Made by a program: the position numbers and the translations under genes. DNA of 64,000 nucleotides, from assembly GCA_963777915.1 (NCBI GenBank), contig CAVZSH010000003.1, positions 558,001 to 622,000 of the forward strand, written 5' to 3'. The notes under the pieces are model-generated. The model was not told where the DNA came from and made no database searches. It saw nothing but the letters and a program-made list of their open reading frames with translations. Below, piece by piece: positions 55,590-63,564 of the stretch. The stretch is from CAVUPF01 sp963777915. GTDB taxonomy: Bacteria > Actinomycetota > Thermoleophilia > Solirubrobacterales > 70-9. How positions within the stretch are numbered: the stretch's first letter is position 1; every line of letters starts with the position of its first letter.

Positions 55590-55829
55590 CCGTGGCCGCC
55601 GTCGCAGCTAGGACGGGCGCCGGCAAGCTCCCCGACGGGCTCTACGCGTCGTCGGCCAAGACCAATTGACGGCGGCGGCTACAGCAACGGCGGGGGTCGA
55701 CCTCAGCGTCATCGCCGCCGGGCACAAGGTCAAAGCTAGCGACAGCGGCTTGGCGTGCTACACCGGCGACGCCTCCTGCTGGCGTGCCAACCTATGACGA
55801 GGTCACGATCCACCCGCCCGCTCTCTGAC
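55590..55829 (+). pseudogene. Frameshifted remnant of a small secreted-protein gene
   Basis: Three consecutive frames each carry a protein-like piece. Frame 2 reads PVAAVAARTGAGKLPDGLYASSAKTN, then stops. Frame 1 continues GVDLSVIAAGHKVKASDSGLACYTGDAS and stops at 55797. Frame 0 then reads YDEVTIHPPAL and stops near 55829. A short bridge GGGYSNGGG lies in frame 0 between the first two. The pieces look like one small exported protein broken by at least two indels. I do not recognise the family. No start codon is clear. About 140 non-coding bases follow before the next gene. Confidence 0.45.
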
Positions 55830-55972
55830 GATCGGCGCGGGTCGGAACCGACTCCTTGCCGCTCTGCCAGCCCTCCACGCTGAAGCACTTCACCCCACCA
55901 TAGACCCCGGGCTGAGCTCTTCCGGCATCGCCGTCGCTCAGCCCTCGAGCTGGTAGCCTCGCCTCGCTCGGC

Positions 55973-56737
55973 TTGAGCGAAACCACCAAGACAATGGAGA
56001 TGAGCGGGATGCAGGATCGTCGGGGTCGTCTGTCATCACTCCTCGGGGCGTTGCTCGCCTCGCTGCTGATCGCCGGTTTGATTCTGTCGCTGAGCGCGAC
56101 CGCACTCGCGAGTCCGGCCAGTCCGACGCAGCGCGCACCCAGGCGTCACAAGGCCAAGAGCAAGGGCAAGAACGTCAAGATCAAGGGCGGCACGATTGCC
56201 TTTACCCTGCTGCCCTCGGTCGCATCCTCTTTTAAGAGCGCCGAACTCATTTTCGCGCCGGTCGGGCCGGCGAGCGGCAGCGCCACGTCGGTGAGCATGC
56301 CGATCACCGCCGGCAAGCTGAACACGGCGACGGGGGCAGGCTCGGTTACCGCCGGCGGGGGCGCACCGAGCGGCAACGGCTTCACGCTGACCCAAACCAC
56401 GAAGGGCTTTGGCATCCCGGGCCTCTTCGAACTCGGCGGTGGCACGCAGACGTTCTCACTCAGCGCTCCCGTCACCGTGACGATCGGCGGCAAGGCGAAA
56501 TTCGGGCCCGGCACCGGCTCCAACCTCACCGCCAACGTCAACGGCTCGACCGAACCCTCGGGACCGTTCTTCACCCTGAAGGGGGGAAAGCCGGCGGTCA
56601 AAGGCTCGACGATCACGATCGCGAACGTGCCGGCATCGCTCACCGAACCGGCTGCGAACGTGCTTGGCTCCTTCAGTGGCGTGACCTTCAAATCCGGCGA
56701 GCAATTGGGAAAGATCACGATCCAGGCGAGCAAGTAG
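55973..56737 (+). CDS. Secreted protein of unknown function
   Basis: 254 residues from TTG 55973; in-frame ATGs at 55994 and 56009 are also possible, and GGAG 9 bases before 56009 makes that one credible. A signal peptide is clear (LLGALLASLLIAGLILSLSATALASPAS), then a basic linker (RAPRRHKAKSKGKNVKIKGG), then about 190 residues rich in Gly, Ser and Thr with beta-strand patterns (TIAFTLLPSVASSF, TFSLSAPVTVTIGGKAKFGPGTGSNL, STITIANVPASL). No cysteines or repeats stand out. It probably forms an extracellular beta-rich domain. A hairpin at 56751 follows. Confidence 0.7.
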   Translation: MSETTKTMEMSGMQDRRGRLSSLLGALLASLLIAGLILSLSATALASPASPTQRAPRRHKAKSKGKNVKIKGGTIAFTLLPSVASSFKSAELIFAPVGPASGSATSVSMPITAGKLNTATGAGSVTAGGGAPSGNGFTLTQTTKGFGIPGLFELGGGTQTFSLSAPVTVTIGGKAKFGPGTGSNLTANVNGSTEPSGPFFTLKGGKPAVKGSTITIANVPASLTEPAANVLGSFSGVTFKSGEQLGKITIQASK

Positions 56738-56750
56738 ATGGTGGGCAGTG

Positions 56751-56771
56751 CCTCGGCAGTCCCCGCCGAGG
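56751..56771. terminator. Hairpin after the secreted-protein gene
   Basis: CCTCGGC-AGTCCCC-GCCGAGG is a perfect 7-bp stem with a 7-base loop, 13 bases after the stop. There is no T-tract. The remaining bases to 56950 show no gene. Confidence 0.55.
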
Positions 56772-56955
56772 GATAACGGAGCACCACGGCCGGAGATGGG
56801 CAGCAGTGGCGCCGATCAAGCCGTACTCGGGGCTCCCTGTAGGACTTGGAAGGCAAAGCGAAGCGGCAAACAGCTGCGCTTTGACCAGAACCGCTGACGA
56901 CAACCCCGCCCAAAGTGCCAGTGCATTGCTTATCCCTCTCGGAAGTTATCGTCGA

Positions 56956-56961
56956 TAGGCT
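56956..56961 (+). promoter_or_regulatory. -10 box of the YbjQ-like gene
   Basis: TAGGCT lies 8 bases before ATG 56970; the alternative TTG at 56961 lies inside it. Confidence 0.45.
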
Positions 56962-56969
56962 TGCACCTG

Positions 56970-57293
56970 ATGCTCATCTCCACCATGAACGACCTGCCCG
57001 GCTATGAGGTCCAAGAGGTGCTTGGAGAGGTCTTCGGCCTTACGGTGCGCTCGCGCAACGTCGGCTCCCAGATCGGTGCCTCGCTGAAGTCGCTGGCCGG
57101 CGGTGAGCTGAAGGGGATGACCAAGATGCTCGCCGAGGGTCGCGAGCACGCGACCCAGCGGCTGATCGAGGAGGCCGAAGCCAAGGGCGCCGACGCGATC
57201 CTCGCCTTCCGCTTCGACACCTCGGAGCTAGGCACCACCTGGACCGAGGTTTGCGCCTACGGCACCGCAGTCAAGGCGCGCAAGAGTCTCTGA
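56970..57293 (+). CDS. YbjQ/UPF0145-family protein
   Basis: 107 residues. STMNDLPGYEVQEVLGEVFGLTVRSRNVGSQIGASLKSLAGGELKGMTKML, then REHATQRLIEEAEAKGADAILAFRFDTSEL, is the full UPF0145 domain, once called a heavy-metal-binding domain. It forms pentameric beta-alpha proteins of unclear role. ATG 56970 is chosen because TAGGCT lies 8 bases upstream. Confidence 0.92.
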   Translation: MLISTMNDLPGYEVQEVLGEVFGLTVRSRNVGSQIGASLKSLAGGELKGMTKMLAEGREHATQRLIEEAEAKGADAILAFRFDTSELGTTWTEVCAYGTAVKARKSL

Positions 57294-57313
57294 CCCCCTG
57301 CTCGAGCTCCATA

Positions 57314-57745
57314 TCAGGACCCCAGCGCCGCTGGCAGCGACAGCGCGGCGAGTGTCAGGCACAGCGGCGAGTAGACGCGGCGATCGCGAGCCCGAAACCG
57401 CTCCGAGACTGAGCCGCGCGCGATCAGATCGGTGCGGCCCGCCATTCCGAGGCCGCCTCGTGCCGCGAGCGTCGCCACCACGCCGGCCGCGCCGAGACGG
57501 CTGATCCCCGGCGCGCGCCGGGGGCGGCCGTTTACAAAGGCCGCAGCGGCACCAAGCAGGACTGCGACGAGGAGGCAGGCCGCGGCTGAGGGTGGGTCCT
57601 CATCGACCCTGCCGGCAACCTGGTCGGCAAGTTCCCCTCGCTCGCCCAGCGGCCATGCCGATCCCGAAGCCCAGTTCAGGTGCAGGCCCGCGATCGCCAG
57701 AAGAGAAGCCGAGGCAATGCGAGTCGCAAATACCGTGAGCTTCAT
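57314..57745 (-). CDS. DUF3995-like small membrane protein
   Basis: 143 residues. Four hydrophobic segments are visible: TVFATRIASASLLAIAGLHLNWASG, AAACLLVAVLLGAAAAFVNG, LGAAGVVATLAARGGLGMAG and YSPLCLTLAALSLPAAL, with RDRRVYSPLCLTLA at the end. HLNWASGSAWP and the YSPLC ending resemble DUF3995 proteins, whose function is unknown. ATG 57745 lies 10 bases after TAAGGT on this strand. The upstream extension to 57889 is not protein-like. Confidence 0.75.
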   Translation of the reverse strand: MKLTVFATRIASASLLAIAGLHLNWASGSAWPLGERGELADQVAGRVDEDPPSAAACLLVAVLLGAAAAFVNGRPRRAPGISRLGAAGVVATLAARGGLGMAGRTDLIARGSVSERFRARDRRVYSPLCLTLAALSLPAALGS

Positions 57746-57755
57746 TGATGCCTCG

Positions 57756-57761
57756 ACCTTA
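57756..57761 (-). promoter_or_regulatory. -10 box of the DUF3995-like gene
   Basis: On the minus strand TAAGGT lies 10 bases before ATG 57745. Confidence 0.4.
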
Positions 57762-57817
57762 CTCCGAGGAGGAGGCGCTTGGACTCCGCCCGAACCGCAT
57801 TGCGCGCGCCGAGGGAC

Positions 57818-57823
57818 TACGGT
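57818..57823 (+). promoter_or_regulatory. -10 box of the glutaredoxin-like gene
   Basis: TACGGT lies 6 bases before ATG 57830. Confidence 0.4.
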
Positions 57824-57829
57824 TAAGCG

Positions 57830-58120
57830 ATGGCAGAGCAACTCACCCTGTACGTCTGCCACATCGATGATGGCGGCCCCAGGCCCCATGCATGTCGGCG
57901 CGCGCAGGAGGCGCTACGGGCCCGTGGCCATTCCTACGAGAAGGTGATCTTCGCCCGCGGCCGCCCCTTCGGCCTGTTCACGAAGGGCCGCCGCCCAGAG
58001 CTGAAGCAGCTGAGCGGCCAGGAGAAGCTTCCGGTGCTGCAGCTCGAGGACGGCGCGACGATCGCGGGCAGCTCACAGATCATCGCCTGGGCCGAGGAGA
58101 ATCCTCCAGCCGGACAGTAG
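57830..58120 (+). CDS. Glutaredoxin/GST-N-terminal-like thioredoxin-fold protein
   Basis: 96 residues, one thioredoxin-fold domain. LYVCHIDDGGPRPHACRRAQEALRARGHSYEKVIF occupies the active-site region. The classical CPYC is replaced by two cysteines spaced far apart. The cis-Pro motif KLPVLQLEDGATIAGSSQIIAWAEE matches GST N-terminal domains. Glutathione is rare in actinobacteria, so another thiol or a non-redox role is possible. TACGGT lies 6 bases before ATG 57830. Confidence 0.8.
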   Translation: MAEQLTLYVCHIDDGGPRPHACRRAQEALRARGHSYEKVIFARGRPFGLFTKGRRPELKQLSGQEKLPVLQLEDGATIAGSSQIIAWAEENPPAGQ

Positions 58121-58425
58121 TCGCAGCCGATCGATCACCGATATGTGTAGGCAGAAGTCGGCCTGAGTCCGACGGGTGGGAGCGGATCCAACCTGCCAGG
58201 AGAAAGCGCCTGCCAGGTTGAGCAGGAGAAATCAGCCAAAGGGCACTCCGACATTCACGGCGAGCAAAGGCCTGACAGGCCGCCAAACCTCCCTCCGATC
58301 TCGGTCGCCATCGTCTCGCTTGGGCAGCCACGGTCGCGACCCGATCGAGCTAGAACCCGACCGTGGGCCAAGGTCTTCAGCCTGAATCCCTCTTGATTGA
58401 CTTCTCGCTGGAGACCGTCGTTTGC
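58121..58425. other. Non-coding region between convergent genes, with three short palindromes
   Basis: No gene is supported in these 305 bases. CCTGNCAGG palindromes occur at 58192-58200, 58209-58217 and 58271-58279; the last extends to the perfect GGCCTG-A-CAGGCC (58269-58281). They may be protein-binding or termination elements, or chance in GC-rich DNA. Confidence 0.5.
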
Positions 58426-59490
58426 TCAGCTGCCCCGGCGCTCGGCCTCATTGGCTGCCTCGGCTAGCCGCTCCACCATCCGGGCGAACTGCTGGATGCC
58501 CTCGTCCACCGTGCCGTACTGTCCCGCCGCGTAGCGGGCGTAGACGCCCTCCAGGATGATTGCCAGCTTCCAGTAACCGAGGGCAATGAAAAAGTCGAGG
58601 TCGGAGAGGTCGCGCCCGGAGCGCTCAACGTAGCGGACCCGCAGCTCCTCGCAAGTGGGAAAACCCGGCGCCAAATTGGCCGGCTGACCGAGGGCGATCG
58701 TATCCGCGCCGCGCTCTGGCCAGTAGACCATCAGCAAGCCGACGTCGGCGAGCGGGTCGCCGAGGGTGCAAAGCTCCCAGTCGACTACTGCCGCCACCTT
58801 GCCCTGCGGGGTCAGAATCATGTTGTCCAGCCGGTAGTCGCCGTGGACGATCGTCGCCGGACCCTGCGCGGGGATCCGCGCCGAGAGCCGGGCGTGCAGC
58901 TCGTCGATCGTCGCCAGCTCGCGCGTCTTTGACTTCTCCCACTGGCCGTGCCAGCGGCGCAGCTGGCGGGCGACGTAGTCCTCCTTGCGGCCGAGGTCGC
59001 CGAGTCCGACCGCGTCGGGATCGACCGCGTGGATGGAGACCAGCGTGTCCGCCACCCGCAGCCCGATCTCCCGCCGCTCCACCTGGTCGGGAAACGCCTT
59101 TGCCTCGGCCACCCCACGCAGGATCGGCCCCTCTACGAACTCCATCACGTAGAACGGCGCGCCGTTGACGCTCTCGTCTTCGCAGAGCCCAACCACCGGC
59201 GCCACCGGCACTTCGGTCGACCCGAGCGCCGAGACGACCCTGTGCTCGCGCCCCATGTCGTGAGCGGAGCCGAGGCGCTTGCCCAGCGGCGGGCGGCGCA
59301 GGGCCCAGCGGCGGGCGGCGGCGTCTCTCACCCCATAGGTCAGGTTCGAATGCCCGCCGGAGATCCGTTCGAAGGAGAGCGGCGGCTCCGCCATCGGCAC
59401 GTGCTCTGCGAACCAGCCTTCGACCCCGGCCCGGTTGATCCCCTCCGGCTGCGTCGAGCCGTCGGCGGTGCCTGTAGCCTCGTCGCCCAT
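58426..59490 (-). CDS. Phosphotransferase-family (APH/ACAD10-like kinase fold) protein
   Basis: 354 residues. ISGGHSNLTYGVRD lies in the nucleotide-binding N-lobe. IVHGDYRLDNMILTPQGKVAAVVDWELCTLGDPLADVGLLM carries the Brenner-type catalytic HGD...N and the DFG-like VDWE. The group is close to the aminoglycoside-phosphotransferase-like domain of ACAD10, linked with hydroxy-acyl-CoA degradation, and an acyl-CoA dehydrogenase lies 3.4 kb away. ATG 59490 follows TATGCT by 9 bases. It is divergent from the histidine kinase. Confidence 0.9.
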   Translation of the reverse strand: MGDEATGTADGSTQPEGINRAGVEGWFAEHVPMAEPPLSFERISGGHSNLTYGVRDAAARRWALRRPPLGKRLGSAHDMGREHRVVSALGSTEVPVAPVVGLCEDESVNGAPFYVMEFVEGPILRGVAEAKAFPDQVERREIGLRVADTLVSIHAVDPDAVGLGDLGRKEDYVARQLRRWHGQWEKSKTRELATIDELHARLSARIPAQGPATIVHGDYRLDNMILTPQGKVAAVVDWELCTLGDPLADVGLLMVYWPERGADTIALGQPANLAPGFPTCEELRVRYVERSGRDLSDLDFFIALGYWKLAIILEGVYARYAAGQYGTVDEGIQQFARMVERLAEAANEAERRGS

Positions 59491-59499
59491 AGCCGCGCA

Positions 59500-59505
59500 A
59501 GCATA
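59500..59505 (-). promoter_or_regulatory. -10 box of the phosphotransferase gene
   Basis: On the minus strand TATGCT lies 9 bases before ATG 59490. The sequence GCATATGC around it is palindromic, so TATGCC on the other strand could drive the divergent kinase gene. Confidence 0.45.
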
Positions 59506-59524
59506 TGCCCGACCAGGTCGCCGG

Positions 59525-60769
59525 TTGAGCCCATCGCTGGCTAACAGGCTGCGGATCGGCTTTGCGATCTGCTTCGCCGTGCTGACCGCGATGGCGGTAA
59601 TCGGCGTCGCCCGCTTTATCCAGGAGCGCCAGAGCTTCGAGAGCTCGATCGAGCGCTCCTATCAGGTCGAGATCGTCGCCCGGGTGCGGCTGGCGGAAGA
59701 TCGCCGCCCCGTCGCGGCCCGCGCCGCGATCGCCGCCCAGCAGAGCCACCGCCAGCAGCTGCAGGAAAGCATCTCCACCGACACCCGCAACACGGCGCTG
59801 CTGGTCGCGGCCGGGATCATCGCCGGGCTGACCGGCGCCCTGCTCCTGTTCAGCGGCCTGATCGCCTCGATGCGCCGCCCGCTGGAGGAGCTGGTCGAGG
59901 CAGCGGGGCGCCTGGCAGCAGGCGATCGCGCCGCCCGGGTGAAGGTCGGCGGGATGTCGGAGACGGCGACCCTCGGCGCCGCCTTCAACGAGATGGCCGA
60001 CAGGCTGGAACGCGAGGCCAGCCAGCGCGACCGGCTCGACCAGATGAAGGACGATTTCGTCCTCACCGCCTCGCACGAGCTGCGCAGTCCCCTCACCTCC
60101 GTGCAGGGATTCGCCGAGCTGTTGATGCTGGAGCGCGAGAAGCTCGGCCCCCAGCAAGCCGAGACGGTGGAGATCATCCTCGACAACTCGCGCCACCTGG
60201 TGCGGCTGCTCAACGATCTGCTCGACTTGGCACGCAGCGACGCCGGGCAGCTGACGATCCATCCGGTCTCGACCGAGGTCGGCCCGCTGGTCGAAGACGT
60301 GGCACGGACGATGCGGGCGCAAACCGAGTCGGCCGGCCAGAGGCTGGAATGCGAGGTCGAGGCCGGCCTGCCCCGGGTGAGCGTCGAGCCCGACCGTATT
60401 CGCCAAGTTCTGGTGAATCTGCTTACCAATGCACATGAGTACTGCCCAAAAGGAGCGTCGATCCGGGTGACAGCAGCGGGCATCGGTGCTGAAGTGGAGC
60501 TTTCGGTGAGCGATGACGGACCGGGTATGCCCAAGGACCAACTGGACCACATCTTCGACCGCTTCACCCGCGGCGACGCCGGTCTGACCCAGCGCGTTGG
60601 CGGCACGGGTCTCGGTCTGGCGATCTCGAAATCCTTGGTCGAGCTGCACGGCGGCACGATCGAGGTCAGCTCGACCCCGGGCAAGGGGTCCACTTTCCGC
60701 GTCCGCCTCCCGGCGCTTGCCCCGCCCGAGCGCCCGGCCGCCGACCGCGCGGCGACGGAGGCCCGCTGA
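59525..60769 (+). CDS. Sensor histidine kinase
   Basis: 414 residues from TTG 59525. One transmembrane helix lies near 9-34 and a second near 95-120, with a short extracytoplasmic loop of about 60 residues. A HAMP domain (RRPLEELVEAAGRLAAGD) and the HisKA phosphorylation site ASHELRSPLTS follow. The ATPase boxes are NLLTNAHEYCPKG (N), SDDGPGMP (G1) and GGTGLGLAI (G2). The signal is unknown. Its stop overlaps the next gene's ATG by one base (TGATG). Confidence 0.93.
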   Translation: MSPSLANRLRIGFAICFAVLTAMAVIGVARFIQERQSFESSIERSYQVEIVARVRLAEDRRPVAARAAIAAQQSHRQQLQESISTDTRNTALLVAAGIIAGLTGALLLFSGLIASMRRPLEELVEAAGRLAAGDRAARVKVGGMSETATLGAAFNEMADRLEREASQRDRLDQMKDDFVLTASHELRSPLTSVQGFAELLMLEREKLGPQQAETVEIILDNSRHLVRLLNDLLDLARSDAGQLTIHPVSTEVGPLVEDVARTMRAQTESAGQRLECEVEAGLPRVSVEPDRIRQVLVNLLTNAHEYCPKGASIRVTAAGIGAEVELSVSDDGPGMPKDQLDHIFDRFTRGDAGLTQRVGGTGLGLAISKSLVELHGGTIEVSSTPGKGSTFRVRLPALAPPERPAADRAATEAR

Positions 60770-61137
60770 TGGCCAGGGTCCTGGTCGCTGACGATTCCGA
60801 AACGATCCTGCTGCTACTCCGCACCCGGCTGGAGATGGCCGGGCACCAGGTGCAGACCGCGGCGGACGGCCAAGAGGTGACCGAAGCCGTGCACCGCGAA
60901 GGGCCCGACCGCCAGCCCGACGTCCTCCTGCTCGACGCGATGATGCCGCGCAAGTCCGGGATCGACGCTCTGCGCGAGCTGCGCGCCGAGGGGTTTGACA
61001 CTCCGGCGCTGATCGTCAGCGCCCACCAGGACGGCGCCGAAGCCGGCGCCCCGAACGACCTCGAGATCAGCGGCTACGTCACCAAGCCGATCGACTTCGA
61101 GCTGCTGCTCGGCAGCATCGCCGAGCTCACTTCTTAG
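60769..61137 (+). CDS. Single-domain response regulator (receiver only)
   Basis: 122 residues, receiver domain only. VLVADDSETILLLL has the acidic pair, the phosphoacceptor Asp is in DVLLLDAMMPRKSG, the Ser in LIVSAHQ, and the Lys in GYVTKPIDF. No output domain is present, so it may pass a signal by protein contact or act as a phosphate sink. It is translationally coupled to the histidine kinase. The 3' end overlaps the convergent DEAD-box helicase gene by 11 bases. Confidence 0.93.
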   Translation: MARVLVADDSETILLLLRTRLEMAGHQVQTAADGQEVTEAVHREGPDRQPDVLLLDAMMPRKSGIDALRELRAEGFDTPALIVSAHQDGAEAGAPNDLEISGYVTKPIDFELLLGSIAELTS

Positions 61138-62578
61138 CGATCTCCAGGCGGATCTCTTTGCCGTGGAGCTTGGTGCCGTCGAGGAACTCGACCGCGCGGT
61201 CGGCTTGACCGGTCTTCAGCTCGACGAAGGAGAAGCGCTCGAGGATCCGAATCGAGGCGACATCGTCATCGGGGATGACGGCGCCCTCGCGCAGGGCCCA
61301 GCGTAAGTCCTCCTCGGTGATGCCGCTGCGTTTGCCGCGGTTTACGAAGAGCTTGGTGTTGCCATCGGCGGCCACTCTCGCGCTACTTGCGCCGTTGGCA
61401 TCGCTGCGCTTCTCTCGTCGCTCGGACCGCTCGCGGCGGCGAGGGCGAGGGGCGTGTTCGAGGCGGTCCTCGGGACTCTCCCACTCGCCGATCGAGGTTT
61501 TCACGTCTCGCTCAATCCGGGCGATCTCGTCACGCTGGGCGGGGGTGACAAAGGTGATCGCCCGCCCGGTGCGCCCGACGCGCCCGGTGCGCCCGATCCG
61601 ATGGACATAGACCTCCGAGGAGTCGGGCACGTCGTAGTTGATGACGTGGGTGACGTGCTCGATGTCAAGGCCTCGAGCTGCGATGTCGGTCGCCACGAGC
61701 AGCTTCACCCGGTGGTCCTTGAAGGCGATCATCACCCCATCGCGCGAGCCCTGGCTCATGTCGCCGTGCAGGGCTTTCACGTCCAGGCCCTTGTCCTTCA
61801 GGGTCTTCTCCAACTTCGAGGCACCGATTTTGGTGCGGCAGAAGATGATCGCCTGCTCGGGTTCCTCCGTCTTCAGCAACTCGACCAGCCGCGCCGCCTT
61901 GTCCTTGGCCGGCACCTCGATGAAGGCCTGGGCGATCGCGTCGACGGTGAGTTTCTTCGGAGTGATCCGGATCGTCGTCGGGTCGTACATATAGCCCTCG
62001 GCGAGTCGCTGGACCGGTGGCGGCATCGTCGCCGAGAAGAGCGCGGTCTGGCGCCCGCTCGGGCACATCCGCAGGATCTTCTCGACATCCTCGATGAAGC
62101 CGAGGTCGAGCATCTCATCGGCCTCATCGAGCACGACGTAGCGGGCCGCGGTGAGAACCAACGAGCGACGCGACATCAGGTCCATCATGCGCCCGACCGT
62201 GGCGACGACGACCTGGGCGCCGGCCCGCAGCTGCGCCTGCTGGGAACGGATCGGGGCGCCGCCGAAGACGGCGACGATCTCGACTTCGAGGTGCTCGGCG
62301 TAGGCGCGCAGCGCCTGGGTAACCTGGATGCAAAGCTCGCGGGTCGGAGTGAGGACGACCGCCTGCACCTCATCGTTGCCGGGGTCCAGGTATTGGAGCA
62401 GCGGCAGGCCAAAGGCGGCGGTCTTGCCGGTGCCTGTCTGGGCCTGGCCGATCACGTCATGGCCGGCGAGCAGCTCGGGGATCGCCTGCTCTTGGATCGG
62501 CGTCGGCTCCTCGAAGCCCAGCTCGTCGAGCGCCTGCTGGATCTCCGGCGAGAGCCCGAGGTCCCTGAACGCGGTCAC
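61127..62578 (-). CDS. DEAD-box RNA helicase (CsdA/DeaD-like)
   Basis: 483 residues. Q motif FEEPTPIQEQAI, motif I AQTGTGKTAAF, Ia TPTRELCIQV, II VLDEADEML, III FSATMP and VI HRIGRTGRVGRTGR are all present. A C-terminal RNA-binding domain (FVNRGKRSGITEEDLRWALREGAVIPDDDVASIRILERFSFVEL) is the DbpA-type fold, separated by a basic linker (RPRRRERSERREKRSD). It unwinds RNA, probably in ribosome assembly or mRNA decay. ATG 62578 overlaps the stop of the upstream quinone reductase by 4 bases. Confidence 0.95.
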   Translation of the reverse strand: MTAFRDLGLSPEIQQALDELGFEEPTPIQEQAIPELLAGHDVIGQAQTGTGKTAAFGLPLLQYLDPGNDEVQAVVLTPTRELCIQVTQALRAYAEHLEVEIVAVFGGAPIRSQQAQLRAGAQVVVATVGRMMDLMSRRSLVLTAARYVVLDEADEMLDLGFIEDVEKILRMCPSGRQTALFSATMPPPVQRLAEGYMYDPTTIRITPKKLTVDAIAQAFIEVPAKDKAARLVELLKTEEPEQAIIFCRTKIGASKLEKTLKDKGLDVKALHGDMSQGSRDGVMIAFKDHRVKLLVATDIAARGLDIEHVTHVINYDVPDSSEVYVHRIGRTGRVGRTGRAITFVTPAQRDEIARIERDVKTSIGEWESPEDRLEHAPRPRRRERSERREKRSDANGASSARVAADGNTKLFVNRGKRSGITEEDLRWALREGAVIPDDDVASIRILERFSFVELKTGQADRAVEFLDGTKLHGKEIRLEIAKK

Positions 62579-63522
62579 TTACTCGGGTCCAAGAGAAGCT
62601 TGCCGGTGGTGCGGCGGCCGATCAGTTCCTCGTGGGCGCAAGCCGCCTCGGCGAGGGAGTAGATGCCGCCGATCGTCACCTCCAGCTCGCCGGCTGCGAC
62701 CGCGTCGAGCAGCTCGCCGATCATCGGCGCTGCCAGGTCGCGGCGGAGCAACAGGTGGACGAGCCAGAAGCCGACCACCGACCTGGAGCCGCGCAGCAGA
62801 GCCGCCGTGGAGACCTCGCGCTGCTCGCGCGAGGCGATCCCGAAGACGACCATCCGCCCCAGCGGCGCCAGCGCCGCGAGCTCCGCGTCGAAGGCGTCGC
62901 CGCCGCTCATATGCAGGACGGCATCGACCTGCTCGCCCCCGTTGGCCTCGAGGATCGCCGCCTCGAGGTCCTCGGCGCGCGAGTCGACCGTCGCGTCGGC
63001 GCCTAGCCGCTCGACCAGCGCCCGTTTCTCTCCGCTTGAGGCAAGCCCGATCACCTTGGCGCCGGCCCGCTTGGCGAGCTGGACCGAGAGACCGCCGGTG
63101 CCGCCTGCGGCGGCCTCGACTACGACCGTCTCGCCCGGCTCGACCCGCGCGCAGCGCTGGACCAGCGCCATCGCGGTCAGCCCCTGCAGCAGCAGTGCCG
63201 CAGCCTGGTCGTCGTCGACCTGATCGGGTATGGGAACCAGCCAGCCCTCCGGGGCGACTGCCTTCTCGGCATAGCCGCCGGAGGCGAGGATCGAGGCCAC
63301 CCGCCGCCCATCCGGCGTCCGCCCGCTCACCTCAGCCCCGGGAATCAGCGGCAGGGCCTGCTCGGCCAGGTAGTCGTTTCGCGTCGCGTGCGTATCGGCG
63401 AAGTTGACCCCGCTGCGGGCGACATCGATCACGACCTCGCCGTCGCCGGCCACCGGGTCGTCGATCTCGACGTAGCTCATCACCTCGGGGCCGCCAAACT
63501 CCTCGATCTGAATCGCCTTCAT
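62575..63522 (-). CDS. NADPH:quinone reductase-like zinc-independent MDR oxidoreductase
   Basis: 315 residues. The N-terminal GroES-like domain (MKAIQIEEFGGPEVMSYVEIDDP, then RSGVNFADTHATRNDYL) and the cofactor domain with VVVEAAAGGTGGLSVQLAKRAGAKVIGLASS belong to the quinone reductase branch of medium-chain dehydrogenases. The catalytic zinc ligands of alcohol dehydrogenases are missing, as usual for this branch. It reduces quinones or enones with NADPH. It is the first gene of a pair with the DEAD-box helicase. Confidence 0.92.
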   Translation of the reverse strand: MKAIQIEEFGGPEVMSYVEIDDPVAGDGEVVIDVARSGVNFADTHATRNDYLAEQALPLIPGAEVSGRTPDGRRVASILASGGYAEKAVAPEGWLVPIPDQVDDDQAAALLLQGLTAMALVQRCARVEPGETVVVEAAAGGTGGLSVQLAKRAGAKVIGLASSGEKRALVERLGADATVDSRAEDLEAAILEANGGEQVDAVLHMSGGDAFDAELAALAPLGRMVVFGIASREQREVSTAALLRGSRSVVGFWLVHLLLRRDLAAPMIGELLDAVAAGELEVTIGGIYSLAEAACAHEELIGRRTTGKLLLDPSK

Positions 63523-63550
63523 CAGAGGGGAAGTCTCGCAGGGCAGGCGC

Positions 63551-63556
63551 TAGGCT
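63551..63556 (+). promoter_or_regulatory. -10 box of the PfkB-like gene
   Basis: TAGGCT lies 8 bases before ATG 63565. Confidence 0.45.
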
Positions 63557-63564
63557 GCCCGCCG

